Assembly: GCA_022605955.1 (NCBI GenBank)
Contig: JAKCOZ010000232.1
Coordinates: forward strand, 186,001 to 250,000
Direction: 5' to 3'
DNA: 64,000 bases
From: Rallus limicola
Taxonomy: Eukaryota; Chordata; Aves; Gruiformes; Rallidae
Positions 26,727 through 40,586 of this stretch are shown piece by piece. The notes below the pieces were generated by a model, which saw only the letters and a list, made by a program, of their open reading frames with translations, did no database searches and was not told where the DNA came from. Position numbers and translations under genes: made by a program. Positions within the stretch are counted from its first letter, which is position 1, and the number at the start of each line of letters is the position of its first letter.

Positions 26727-28508
26727 CCTCCTACGGTGCTTTTCTCGGCCCTAGCAGACTGCAGTTCAAAACATGCTAAACGTCCAGCAATAACTCCCAA
26801 AGTAAAGAAGCTAGGCCTGAAAGGCATAGCTTGTCTGAAACCTCCTAACAGGACACACAAGCAGACCCTGTCACTTTGGCTCTCAGCCTTTTCCTTTGCC
26901 TGGAAAGAGGGAACATGCCTGGAACCTCCTACGGTGCTTTTCTCGGCCCTAGCAGACTGCAGTTGAAAACATGCTAAACGTCCAGCAATAACTCCCAAAG
27001 TAAAGAAGCTAGGCCTGAAAGGCATAGCTTGTCTGAAACCTCCTAACAGGACACACGAGCAGACCCTGTCACTTTGGCTCTCAGCCTTTTCCTTTGCCTG
27101 GAAAGAGGGAACATGCCTGGAACCTCCTACGGTGCTTTTCTCGGCCCTAGCAGACTGCAGTTCAAAACATGCTAAACGTCCAGCAATAACTCCCAAAGTA
27201 AAGAAGCTAGGCCTGAAAGGCATAGCTTGTCTGAAACCTCCTAACAGGACACACGAGCAGACCCTATCACTTTGGCTCTCAGCCTTTTCCTTTGCCTGGA
27301 AAGAGGGAACATGCCTGGAACCTCCTACGGTGCTTTTCTCGGCCCTAGCAGACTGCAGTTCAAAACATGCTAAATGTCCAGCAATAACTCCCAAAGTAAA
27401 GAAGCTAGGCCTGAAAGGCATAGCTTGTCTGAAACCTCCTAACAGGACACACGAGCAGACCCTGTCACTTTGGCTCTCAGCCTTTTCCTTTGCCTGGAAA
27501 GAGGGAACATGCCTGGAACCTCCTACGGTGCTTTTCTCGGCCCTAGCAGACTGCAGTTCAAAACATGCTAAACGTCCAGCAATAACTCCCAAAGTAAAGA
27601 AGCTAGGCCTGAAAGGCATAGCTTGTCTGAAACCTCCTAACAGGACACACGAGCAGACCCTGTCGCTTTGGCTCTCAGCCTTTTCCTTTGCCTGGAAAGA
27701 GGGAACATGCCTGGAACCTCCTACGGTGCTTTTCTCGGCCCTAGCAGACTGCAGTTCAAAACATGCTAAACGTCCAGCAATAACTCCCAAAGTAAAGAAG
27801 CTAGGCCTGAAAGGCATAGCTTGTCTGAAACCTCCTAACAGGACACACGAGCAGACCCTGTCACTTTGGCTCTCAGCCTTTTCCTTTGCCTGGAAAGAGG
27901 GAACATGCCTGGAACCTCCTACGGTGCTTTTCTCGGCCCTAGCAGACTGCAGTTCAAAACATGCTAAACGTCCAGCAATAACTCCCAAAGTAAAGAAGCT
28001 AGGCCTGAAAGGCATAGCTTGTCTGAAACCTCCTAACAGGACACACGAGCAGACCCTGTCACTTTGGCTCTCAGCCTTTTCCTTTGCCTGGAAAGAGGGA
28101 ACATGCCTGGAACCTCCTACGGTGCTTTTCTTGGCCCTAGCAGACTGCAGTTCAAAACATGCTAAACGTCCAGCAATAACTCCCAAAGTAAAGAAGCTAG
28201 GCCTGAAAGGCATAGCTTGTCTGAAACCTCCTAACAGGACACACGAGCAGACCCTGTCGCTTTGGCTCTCAGCCTTTTCCTTTGCCTGGAAAGAGGGAAC
28301 ATGCCTGGAACCTCCTACGGTGCTTTTCTCGGCCCTAGCAGACTGCAGTTCAAAACATGCTAAACGTCCAGCAATAACTCCCAAAGTAAAGAAGCTAGGC
28401 CTGAAAGGCATAGCTTGTCTGAAACCTCCTAACAGGACACACGAGCAGACCCTGTCACTTTGGCTCTCAGCCTTTTCCTTTGCCTGGAAAGAGGGAACAT
28501 GCCTGGAA

Positions 28509-29696
28509 CCTCCTACAATGCTTTTCTCGGCCCTAGCAGACTGCAGTTCAAAACATGCTAAACGTCCAGCAATAACTCCCAAAGTAAAGAAGCTAGGCCT
28601 GAAAGGCATAGCTTGTCTGAAATCTCCTAACAGGACACACCAGCAGACCCTGTCACTTTGGCTCTCAGCCTTTTCCTTTGCCTGGAAAGAGGGAACATGC
28701 CTGGAACCTCCTACGGTACTTTTCTCGGCCCTAGCAGACTGCAGTTCAAAACATGCTAAACGTCCAGCAATAACTCCCAAAGTAAAGAAGCTAGGCCTGA
28801 AAGGCATAGCTTGTCTGAAACCTCCTAACAGGACACACGAGCAGACCCTGTCACTTTGGCTCTCAGCCTTTTCCTTTGCCTGGAAAGAGGGAACATGCCT
28901 GGAACCTCCTACGGTGCTTTTCTCGGCCCTAGCAGACTGCAGTTCAAAACATGCTAAACGTCCAGCAATAACTCCCAAAGTAAAGAAGCTAGGCCTGAAA
29001 GGCATAGCTTGTCTGAAACCTCCTAACAGGACACACGAGCAGACCCTGTCACTTTGGCTCTCAGCCTTTTCCTTTGCCTGGAAAGAGGGAACATGCCTGG
29101 AACCTCCTACGGTGCTTTTCTCGGCCCTAGCAGACTGCAGTTCAAAACATGCTAAACGTCCAGCAATAACTCCCAAAGTAAAGAAGCTAGGCCTGAAAGG
29201 CATAGCTTGTCTGAAACCTCCTAACAGGACACACGAGCAGACCCTGTCACTTTGGCTCTCAGCCTTTTCCTTTGCCTGGAAAGAGGGAACATGCCTGGAA
29301 CCTCCTACGGTGCTTTTCTCGGCCCTAGCAGACTGCAGTTCAAAACATGCTAAACGTCCAGCAATAACTCCCAAAGTAAAGAAGCTAGGCCTGAAAGGCA
29401 TAGCTTGTCTGAAACCTCCTAACAGGACACACGAGCAGACCCTGTCACTTTGGCTCTCAGCCTTTTCCTTTGCCTGGAAAGAGGGAACATGCCTGGAACC
29501 TCCTATGGTGCTTTTCTCGGCCCTAGCAGACTGCAGTTCAAAACATGCTAAACGTTCAGCAATAACTCCCAAAGTAAAGAAGCTAGGCCTGAAAGGCATA
29601 GCTTGTCTGAAACCTCCTAACAGGACACACGAGCAGACCCTGTCACTTTGGCTCTCAGCCTTTTCCTTTGCCTGGAAAGAGGGAACATGCCTGGAA
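28509..29696 (+). repeat. Displaced partial copy of the CTACAATG/CTATGG block
   Basis: The monomer at 28509 has CTACAATG and CACCAGC, the next (28707) has CGGTACTT, and CTATGG follows at 29499, five monomers after the anchor. This is the arrangement of the 22173 block, but it lies 16 monomers after the previous anchor at 25341. The DNA between (about 26727-28508) is ordinary monomers lacking these marks. That implies the block was split or moved within the array. Confidence 0.75.
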
Positions 29697-32600
29697 CCTC
29701 CTACGGTGCTTTTCTCGGCCCTAGCAGACTGCAGTTCAAAACATGCTAAACGTCCAGCAATAACTCCCAAAGTAAAGAAGCTAGGCCTGAAAGGCATAGC
29801 TTGTCTGAAACCTCCTAACAGGACACACGAGCAGACCCTATCACTTTGGCTCTCAGCCTTTTCCTTTGCCTGGAAAGAGGGAACATGCCTGGAACCTCCT
29901 ACGGTGCTTTTCTCGGCCCTAGCAGACTGCAGTTCAAAACATGCTAAACGTACAGCAATAACTCCCAAAGTAAAGAAGCTAGGCCTGAAAGGCATAGCTT
30001 GTCTGAAACCTCCTAACAGGACACACGAGCAGACCCTGTCACTTTGGCTCTCAGCCTTTTCCTTTGCCTGGAAAGAGGGAACATGCCTGGAACCTCCTAC
30101 GGTGCTTTTCTCGGCCCTAGCAGACTGCAGTTCAAAACATGCTAAACGTCCAGCAATAACTCCCAAAGTAAAGAAGCTAGGCCTGAAAGGCATAGCTTGT
30201 CTGAAACCTCCTAACAGGACACACGAGCAGACCCTGTCACTTTGGCTCTCAGCCTTTTCCTTTGCCTGGAAAGAGGGAACATGCCTGGAACCTCCTACGG
30301 TGCTTTTCTCGGCCCTAGCAGACTGCAGTTAAAAACATGCTAATCGTCCAGCAATAACTCCCAAAGTAAAGAAGCGAGGCCTGAAAGGCATAGCTTGTCT
30401 GAAACCTCCTAACAGGACACACGAGCAGACCCTGTCGCTTTGGCTCTCAGCCTTTTCCTTTGCCTGGAAAGAGGGAACATGCCTGGAACCTCCTACGGTG
30501 CTTTTCTCGGCCCTAGCAGACTGCAGTTCAAAACATGCTAAACGTCCAGCAATAACTCCCAAAGTAAAGAAGCTAGGCCTGAAAGGCATAGCTTGTCTGA
30601 AACCTCCTAACAGGACACACGAGCAGACCCTGTCACTTTGGCTCTCAGCCTTTTCCTTTGCCTGGAAAGAGGGAACATGCCTGGAACCTCCTACGGTGCT
30701 TTTCTCGGCCCTAGCAGACTGCAGTTCAAAACATGCTAAACGTCCAGCAATAACTCCCAAAGTAAAGAAGCTAGGCCTGAAAGGCATAGCTTGTCTGAAA
30801 CCTCCTAACAGGACACACGAGCAGACCCTATCACTTTGGCTCTCAGCCTTTTCCTTTTCCTGGAAAGAGGGAACATGCCTGGAACCTCCTACGGTGCTTT
30901 TCTCGGCCCTAGCAGACTGCAGTTCAAAACATGCTAAACGTCCAGCAATAACTCCCAAAGTAAAGAAGCTAGGCCTGAAAGGCATAGCTTGTCTGAAACC
31001 TCCTAACAGGACACACGAGCAGACCCTGTCACTTTGGCTCTCAGCCTTTTCCTTTGCCTGGAAAGAGGGAACATGCCTGGAACCTCCTACGGTGCTTTTC
31101 TCGGCCCTAGCAGACTGCAGTTCAAAACATGCTAAACGTCCAGCAATAACTCCCAAAGTAAAGAAGCTAGGCCTGAAAGGCATAGCTTGTCTGAAACCTC
31201 CTAACAGGACACACGAGCAGACCCTGTCACTTTGGCTCTCAGCCTTTTCCTTTGCCTGGAAAGAGGGAACATGCCTGGAACCTCCTACGGTGCTTTTCTC
31301 GGCCCTAGCAGACTGCAGTTCAAAACATGCTAAACGTCCAGCAATAACTCCCAAAGTAAAGAAGCTAGGCCTGAAAGGCATAGCTTTTCTGAAACCTCCT
31401 AACAGGACACACGAGCAGACCCTATCACTTTGGCTCTCAGCCTTTTCCTTTGCCTGGAAAGAGGGAACATGCCTGGAACCTCCTACGGTGCTTTTCTCGG
31501 CCCTAGCAGACTGCAGTTCAAAACATGCTAAACGTCCAGCAATAACTCCCAAAGTAAAGAAGCTAGGCCTGAAAGGCATAGCTTGTCTGAAACCTCCTAA
31601 CAGGACACACGAGCAGACCCTGTCACTTTGGCTCTCAGCCTTTTCCTTTGCCTGGAAAGAGGGAACATGCCTGGAACCTCCTACGGTGCTTTTCTCGGCC
31701 CTAGCAGACTGCAGTTCAAAACATGCTAAACGTCCAGCAATAACTCCCAAAGTAAAGAAGCTAGGCCTGAAAGGCATAGCTTGTCTGAAACCTCCTAACA
31801 GGACACACGAGCAGACCCTGTCACTTTGGCTCTCAGCCTTTTCCTTTGCCTGGAAAGAGGGAACATGCCTGGAACCTCCTACGGTGCTTTTCTCGGCCCT
31901 AGCAGACTGCAGTTCAAAACATGCTAAACGTCCAGCAATAACTCCCAAAGTAAAGAAGCTAGGCCTGAAAGGCATAGCTTGTCTGAAACCTCCTAACAGG
32001 ACACACGAGCAGACCCTATCACTTTGGCTCTCAGCCTTTTCCTTTGCCTGGAAAGAGGGAACATGCCTGGAACCTCCTACGGTGCTTTTCTCGGCCCTAG
32101 CAGACTGCAGTTCAAAACATGCTAAACGTCCAGCAATAACTCCCAAAGTAAAGAAGCTAGGCCTGAAAGGCATAGCTTGTCTGAAACCTCCTAAGAGGAC
32201 ACACGAGCAGACCCTGTCACTTTGGCTCTCAGCCTTTTCCTTTGCCTGGAAAGAGGGAACATGCCTGGAACCTCCTACGGTGCTTTTCTCGGCCCTAGCA
32301 GACTGCAGTTCAAAACATGCTAAACGTCCAGCAATAACTCCCAAAGTAAAGAAGCGAGGCCTGAAAGGCATAGCTTCTCTGAAACCTCCTAACAGGACAC
32401 ACGAGCAGACCCTGTCACTTTGGCTCTCAGCCTTTTCCTTTGCCTGGAAAGAGGGAACATGCCTGGAACCTCCTACGGTGCTTTTCTCGGCCCTAGCAGG
32501 CTGCAGTTCAAAACATGCTAAACGTCCAGCAATAACTCCCAAAGTAAAGAAGCTAGGCCTGAAAGGCATAGCTTGTCTGAAACCTCCTAACAGGACACAC

Positions 32601-33260
32601 GAGCAGACCCTGTCACTTTGGCTCTCAGCCTTTTCCTTTGCCTGGAAAGAGGGAACATGCCTGGAACCTCCTACGGTGCTTTTCTCGGCCCTAGCAGACT
32701 GCAGTTCAAAACATGCTAAACGTCCAGCAATAACTCCCAAAGTAAAGAAGCGAGGCCTGAAAGGCATAGCTTGTCTGAAACCTCCTAACAGGACACACGA
32801 GCAGACCCTGTCGCTTTGGCTCTCAGCCTTTTCCTTTGCCTGGAAAGAGGGAACATGCCTGGAACCTCCTACGGTGCTTTTCTCGGCCCTAGCAGACTGC
32901 AGTTCAAAACATGCTAAACGTCCAGCAATAACTCCCAAAGTAAAGAAGCTAGGCCTGAAAGGCATAGCTTGTCTGAAACCTCCTAACAGGACACACGAGC
33001 AGACCCTGTCGCTTTGGCTCTCAGCCTTTTCCTTTCCCTGGAAAGAGGGAACATGCCTGGAACCTCCTACGGTGCTTTTCTCGGCCCTAGCAGACTGCAG
33101 TTCAAAACATGCTAAACGTCCAGCAATAACTCCCAAAGTAAAGAAGCTAGGCCTGAAAGGCATAGCTTGTCTGAAACCTCCTAACAGGACACACGAGCAG
33201 ACCCTGTCACTTTGGCTCTCAGCCTTTTCCTTTGCCTGGAAAGAGGGAACATGCCTGGAA

Positions 33261-35834
33261 CCTCCTACGGTGCTTTTCTCGGCCCTAGCAGACTGCAGTT
33301 CAAAACATGCTAAACGTCCAGCAATAACTCCCAAAGTAAAGAAGCTAGGCCTGAAAGGCATAGCTTGTCTGAAACCTCCTAACAGGACACACGAGCAGAC
33401 CCTATCACTTTGGCTCTCAGCCTTTTCCTTTGCCTGGAAAGAGGGAACATGCCTGGAACCTCCTACGGTGCTTTTCTCGGCCCTAGCAGACTGCAGTTCA
33501 AAACATGCTAAACGTCCAGCAATAACTCCCAAAGTAAAGAAGCTAGGCCTGAAAGGCATAGCTTGTCTGAAACCTCCTAACAGGACACACGAGCAGACCC
33601 TATCACTTTGGCTCTCAGCCTTTTCCTTTGCCTGGAAAGAGGGAACATGCCTGGAACCTCCTACGGTGCTTTTCTCGGCCCTAGCAGACTGCAGTTCAAA
33701 ACATGCTAAACGTCCAGCAATAACTCCCAAAGTAAAGAAGCTAGGCCTGAAAGGCATAGCTTGTCTGAAACCTCCTAACAGGACACACGAGCAGACCCTG
33801 TCACTTTGGCTCTCAGCCTTTTCCTTTGCCTGGAAAGAGGGAACATGCCTGGAACCTCCTACAGTGCTTTTCTCGGCCCTAGCAGACTGCAGTTCAAAAC
33901 ATGCTAAACGTCCAGCAATAACTCCCAAAGTAAAGAAGCTAGGCCTGAAAGGCATAGCTTGTCTGAAACCTCCTAACAGGACACACGAGCAGACCCTGTC
34001 ACTTTGGCTCTCAGCCTTTTCCTTTGCCTGGAAAGAGGGAACATGCCTGGAACCTCCTACGGTGCTTTTCTCGGCCCTAGCAGACGGCAGTTCAAAACAT
34101 GCTAAACGTCCAGCAATAACTCCCAAAGTAAAGAAGCTAGGCCTGAAAGGCATAGCTTGTCTGAAACCTCCTAACAGGACACACGAGCAGGCCCTGTCAC
34201 TTTGGCTCTCAGCCTTTTCCTTTGCCTGGAAAGAGGGAACATGCCTGGAACCTCCTACGGTGCTTTTCTCGGCCCTAGCAGACTGCAGTTCAAAACATGC
34301 TAAACGTCCAGCAATAACTCCCAAAGTAAAGAAGCGAGGCCTGAAAGGCATGGCTTGTCTGAAACCTCCTAACAGGACACACGAGCAGACCCTGTCGCTT
34401 TGGCTCTCAGCCTTTTCCTTTGCCTGGAAAGAGGGAACATGCCTGGAACCTCCTACGGTGCTTTTCTCGGCCCTAGCAGACTGCAGTTCAAAACATGCTA
34501 AACGTCCAGCAATAACTCCCAAAGTAAAGAAGCTAGGCCTGAAAGGCATAGCTTGTCTGAAACCTCCTAACAGGACACACGAGCAGACCCTGTCGCTTTG
34601 GCTCTCAGCCTTTTCCTTTGCCTGGAAAGAGGGAACATGCCTGGAACCTCCTACGGTGCTTTTCTCGGCCCTAGCAGACTGCAGTTCAAAACATGCTAAA
34701 CGTCCAGCAATAACTCCCAAAGTAAAGAAGCTAGGCCTGAAAGGCATAGCTTGTCTGAAACCTCCTAACAGGACACACGAGCAGACCCTGTCACTTTGGC
34801 TCTCAGCCTTTTCCTTTGCCTGGAAAGAGGGAACATGCCTGGAACCTCCTACGGTGCTTTTCTCGGCCCTAGCAGACTGCAGTTCAAAACATGCTAAACG
34901 TCCAGCAATAACTCCCAAAGTAAAGAAGCTAGGCCTGAAAGGCATAGCTTGTCTGAAACCTCCTAACAGGACACACGAGCAGACCCTATCACTTTGGCTC
35001 TCAGCCTTTTCCTTTGCCTGGAAAGAGGGAACATGCCTGGAACCTCCTACGGTGCTTTTCTCGGCCCTAGCAGACTGCAGTTCAAAACATGCTAAACGTC
35101 CAGCAATAACTCCCAAAGTAAAGAAGCTAGGCCTGAAAGGCATAGCTTGTCTGAAACCTCCTAACAGGACACACGAGCAGACCCTATCACTTTGGCTCTC
35201 AGCCTTTTCCTTTGCCTGGAAAGAGGGAACATGCCTGGAACCTCCTACGGTGCTTTTCTCGGCCCTAGCAGACTGCAGTTCAAAACATGCTAAACGTCCA
35301 GCAATAACTCCCAAAGTAAAGAAGCTAGGCCTGAAAGGCATAGCTTGTCTGAAACCTCCTAACAGGACACACGAGCAGACCCTGTCACTTTGGCTCTCAG
35401 CCTTTTCCTTTGCCTGGAAAGAGGGAACATGCCTGGAACCTCCTACGGTGCTTTTCTCGGCCCTAGCAGACTGCAGTTCAAAACATGCTAAACGTCCAGC
35501 AATAACTCCCAAAGTAAAGAAGCTAGGCCTGAAAGGCATAGCTTGTCTGAAACCTCCTAACAGGACACACGAGCAGACCCTGTCACTTTGGCTCTCAGCC
35601 TTTTCCTTTGCCTGGAAAGAGGGAACATGCCTGGAACCTCCTACGGTGCTTTTCTCGGCCCTAGCAGACGGCAGTTCAAAACATGCTAAACGTACAGCAA
35701 TAACTCCCAAAGTAAAGAAGCTAGGCCTGAAAGGCATAGCTTGTCTGAAACCTCCTAACAGGACACACGAGCAGGCCCTGTCACTTTGGCTCTCAGCCTT
35801 TTCCTTTGCCTGGAAAGAGGGAACATGCCTGGAA
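33261..35834 (+). repeat. Eight-monomer period (1584 bp)
   Basis: Paired variants lie exactly 1584 bp apart: CCTATCAC at 33401/34985 and 33599/35183, CAGACGGCAG at 34081/35665, and CAGGCCCTG at about 34190/35774. Some variants are present in only one copy, for example CTACAGTG near 33859, so the two copies have diverged or been partly converted. Another CAGGCCCTG occurs at about 37952, 11 monomers further on. Confidence 0.82.
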
Positions 35835-38800
35835 CCTCCTACGGTGCTTTTCTCGGCCCTAGCAGACTGCAGTTCAAAACATGCTAAACGTCCAGCAATA
35901 ACTCCCAAAGTAAAGAAGCTAGGCCTGAAAGGCATAGCTTGTCTGAAACCTCCTAACAGGACACACGAGCAGACCCTGTCGCTTTGGCTCTCAGCCTTTT
36001 CCTTTGCCTGGAAAGAGGGAACATGCCTGGAACCTCCTACGGTGCTTTTCTCGGCCCTAGCAGACTGCAGTTCAAAACATGCTAAACGTCCAGCAATAAC
36101 TCCCAAAGTAAAGAAGCGAGGCGTGAAAGGCATAGCTTGTCTGAAACCTCCTAACAGGTCACACGAGCAGACCCTATCACTTTGGCTCTCAGCCTTTTCC
36201 TTTGCCTGGAAAGAGGGAACATGCCTGGAACCTCCTACGGTGCTTTTCTCGGCCCTAGCAGACTGCAGTTCAAAACATGCTAAACGTCCAGCAATAACTC
36301 CCAAAGTAAAGAAGCGAGGCCTGAAAGGCATAGCTTGTCTGAAACCTCCTAACAGGACACACGAGCAGACCCTGTCGCTTTGGCTCTCAGCCTTTTCCTT
36401 TGCCTGGAAAGAGGGAACATGCCTGGAACCTCCTACGGTGCTTTTCTCGGCCCTAGCAGACTGCAGTTCAAAACATGCTAAACGTCCAGCAATAACTCCC
36501 AAAGTAAAGAAGCTAGGCCTGAAAGGCATAGCTTGTCTGAAACCTCCTAACAGGACACACGAGCAGACCCTGTCGCTTTGGCTCTCAGCCTTTTCCTTTG
36601 CCTGGAAAGAGGGAACATGCCTGGAACCTCCTACGGTGCTTTTCTCGGCCCTAGCAGACTGCAGTTCAAAACATGCTAAACGTCCAGCAATAACTCCCAA
36701 AGTAAAGAAGCTAGGCCTGAAAGGCATAGCTTGTCTGAAACCTCCTAACAGGACACACGAGCAGACCCTGTCACTTTGGCTCTCAGCCTTTTCCTTTGCC
36801 TGGAAAGAGGGAACATGCCTGGAACCTCCTACGGTGCTTTTCTCGGCCCTAGCAGACTGCAGTTCAAAACATGCTAAACGTCCAGCAATAACTCCCAAAG
36901 TAAAGAAGCTAGGCCTGAAAGGCATAGCTTGTCTGAAACCTCCTAACAGGACACACGAGCAGACCCTGTCACTTTGGCTCTCAGCCTTTTCCTTTGCCTG
37001 GAAAGAGGGAACATGCCTGGAACCTCCTACAGTGCTTTTCTCGGCCCTAGCAGACTGCAGTTCAAAACATGCTAAACGTCCAGCAATAACTCCCAAAGTA
37101 AAGAAGCTAGGCCTGAAAGGCATAGCTTGTCTGAAACCTCCTAACAGGACACACGAGCAGACCCTGTCGCTTTGGCTCTCAGCCTTTTCCTTTGCCTGGA
37201 AAGAGGGAACATGCCTGGAACCTCCTACGGTGCTTTTCTCGGCCCTAGCAGACTGCAGTTCAAAACATGCTAAACATCCAGCAATAACTCCCAAAGTAAA
37301 GAAGCTAGGCCTGAAAGGCATAGCTTGTCTGAAACCTCCTAACAGGACACACGAGCAGACCCTGTCACTTTGGCTCTCAGCCTTTTCCTTTGCCTGGAAA
37401 GAGGGAACATGCCTGGAACCTCCTACGGTGCTTTTCTCGGCCCTAGCAGACTGCAGTTCAAAACATGCTAAACGTCCAGCAATAACTCCCAAAGTAAAGA
37501 AGCTAGGCCTGAAAGGCATAGCTTGTCTGAAACCTCCTAACAGGACACACGAGCAGACCCTGTCACTTTGGCTCTCAGCCTTTTCCTTTGCCTGGAAAGA
37601 GGGAACATGCCTGGAACCTCCTACGGTGCTTTTCTCGGCCCTAGCAGACTGCAGTTCAAAACATGCTAAACGTCCAGCAATAACTCCCAAAGTAAAGAAG
37701 CTAGGCCTGAAAGGCATAGCTTGTCTGAAACCTCCTAACAGGACACACGAGCAGACCCTGTCACTTTGGCTCTCAGCCTTTTCCTTTGCCTGGAAAGAGG
37801 GAACATGCCTGGAACCTCCTACGGTGCTTTTCTCGGCCCTAGCAGACTGCAGTTCAAAACATGCTAAACGTCCAGCAATAACTCCCAAAGTAAAGAAGCT
37901 AGGCCTGAAAGGCATAGCTTGTCTGAAACCTCCTAACAGGACACACGAGCAGGCCCTGTCACTTTGGCTCTCAGCCTTTTCCTTTGCCTGGAAAGAGGGA
38001 ACATGCCTGGAACCTCCTACGGTGCTTTTCTCGGCCCTAGCAGACTGCAGTTCAAAACATGCTAAACGTCCAGCAATAACTCCCAAAGTAAAGAAGCTAG
38101 GCCTGAAAGGCATAGCTTGTCTGAAACCTCCTAACAGGACACACGAGCAGACCCTGTCGCTTTGGCTCTCAGCCTTTTCCTTTGCCTGGAAAGAGGGAAC
38201 ATGCCTGGAACCTCCTACGGTGCTTTTCTCGGCCCTAGCAGACTGCAGTTCAAAACATGCTAAACGTCCAGCAATAACTCCCAAAGTAAAGAAGCTAGGC
38301 CTGAAAGGCATAGCTTGTCTGAAACCTCCTAACAGGACACACGAGCAGACCCTGTCACTTTGGCTCTCAGCCTTTTCCTTTGCCTGGAAAGAGGGAACAT
38401 GCCTGGAACCTCCTACGGTGCTTTTCTCGGCCCTAGCAGACTGCAGTTCAAAACATGCTAAACGTCCAGCAATATATCCCAAAGTAAAAAAGCTAGGCCT
38501 GAAAGGCATAGCTTGTCTGAAACCTCCTAACAGGACACACGAGCAGACCCTGTCGCTTTGGCTCTCAGCCTTTTCCTTTGCCTGGAAAGAGGGAACATGC
38601 CTGGAACCTCCTACGGTGCTTTTCTCGGCCCTAGCAGACTGCAGTTCAAAACATGCTAAACGTCCAGCAATAACTCCCAAAGTAAAGAAGCTAGGCCTGA
38701 AAGGCATAGCTTGTCTGAAACCTCCTAACAGGACACACGAGCAGACCCTGTCACTTTGGCTCTCAGCCTTTTCCTTTGCCTGGAAAGAGGGAACATGCCT

Positions 38801-40586
38801 GGAACCTCCTACGGTGCTTTTCTCGGCCCTAGCAGACTGCAGTTCAAAACATGCTAAACGTCCAGCAATAACTCCCAAAGTAAAGAAGCTAGGCCTGAAA
38901 GGCATAGCTTGTCTGAAACCTCCTAACAGGACACACGAGCAGACCCTGTCACTTTGGCTCTCAGCCTTTTCCTTTGCCTGGAAAGAGGGAACATGCCTGG
39001 AACCTCCTACGGTGCTTTTCTCGGCCCTAGCAGACTGCAGTTCAAAACATGCTAAACGTCCAGCAATAACTCCCAAAGTAAAGAAGCTAGGCCTGAAAGG
39101 CATAGCTTGTCTGAAACCTCCTAACAGGACACACGAGCAGACCCTGTTGCTTTGGCTCTCAGCCTTTTCCTTTGCCTGGAAAGAGGGAACATGCCTGGAA
39201 CCTCCTACGGTGCTTTTCTCGGCCCTAGCAGACTGCAGTTCAAAACATGCTAAACGTCCAGCAATAACTCCCAAAGTAAAGAAGCTAGGCCTGAAAGGCA
39301 TAGCTTGTCTGAAACCTCCTAACAGGACACACGAGCAGACCCTGTCACTTTGGCTCTCAGCCTTTTCCTTTGCCTGGAAAGAGGGAACATGCCTGGAACC
39401 TCCTACGGTGCTTTTCTCGGCCCTAGCAGACTGCAGTTCAAAACATGCTAAACGTCCAGCAATAACTCCCAAAGTAAAGAAGCTAGGCCTGAAAGGCATA
39501 GCTTGTCTGAAACCTCCTAACAGGACACACGAGCAGACCCTGTCACTTTGGCTCTCAGCCTTTTCCTTTGCCTGGAAAGAGGGAACATGCCTGGAACCTC
39601 CTACGGTGCTTTTCTCGGCCCTAGCAGACTGCAGTTCAAAACATGCTAAACGTCCAGCAATAACTCCCAAAGTAAAGAAGCTAGGCCTGAAAGGCATAGC
39701 TTGTCTGAAACCTCCTAACAGGACACACGAGCAGACCCTGTCACTTTGGCTCTCAGCCTTTTCCTTTGCCTGGAAAGAGGGAACATGCCTGGAACCTCCT
39801 ACGGTGCTTTTCTCGGCCCTAGCAGACTGCAGTTCAAAACATGCTAAACGTCCAGCAATAACTCCCAAAGTAAAGAAGCTAGGCCTGAAAGGCATAGCTT
39901 GTCTGAAACCTCCTAACAGGACACACGAGCAGACCCTGTAACTTTGGCTCTCAGCCTTTTCCTTTGCCTGGAAAGAGGGAACATGCCTGGAACCTCCTAC
40001 GGTGCTTTTCTCGGCCCTAGCAGACTGCAGTTCAAAACATGCTAAACGTCCAGCAATAACTCCCAAAGTAAAGAAGCTAGGCCTGAAAGGCATAGCTTGT
40101 CTGAAACCTCCTAACAGGACACACGAGCAGACCCTGTCGCTTTGGCTCTCAGCCTTTTCCTTTGCCTGGAAAGAGGGAACATGCCTGGAACCTCCTACGG
40201 TGCTTTTCTCGGCCCTAGCAGACTGCAGTTCAAAACATGCTAAACGTCCAGCAATAACTCCCAAAGTAAAGAAGCTAGGCCTGAAAGGCATAGCTTGTCT
40301 GAAACCTCCTAACAGGACACACGAGCAGACCCTGTCACTTTGGCTCTCAGCCTTTTCCTTTGCCTGGAAAGAGGGAACATGCCTGGAACCTCCTACGGTG
40401 CTTTTCTCGGCCCTAGCAGACTGCAGTTCAAAACATGCTAAACGTCCAGCAATAACTCCCAAAGTAAAGAAGCTAGGCCTGAAAGGCATAGCTTGTCTGA
40501 AACCTCCTAACAGGACACACGAGCAGACCCTGTCACTTTGGCTCTCAGCCTTTTCCTTTGCCTGGAAAGAGGGAACATGCCTGGAA

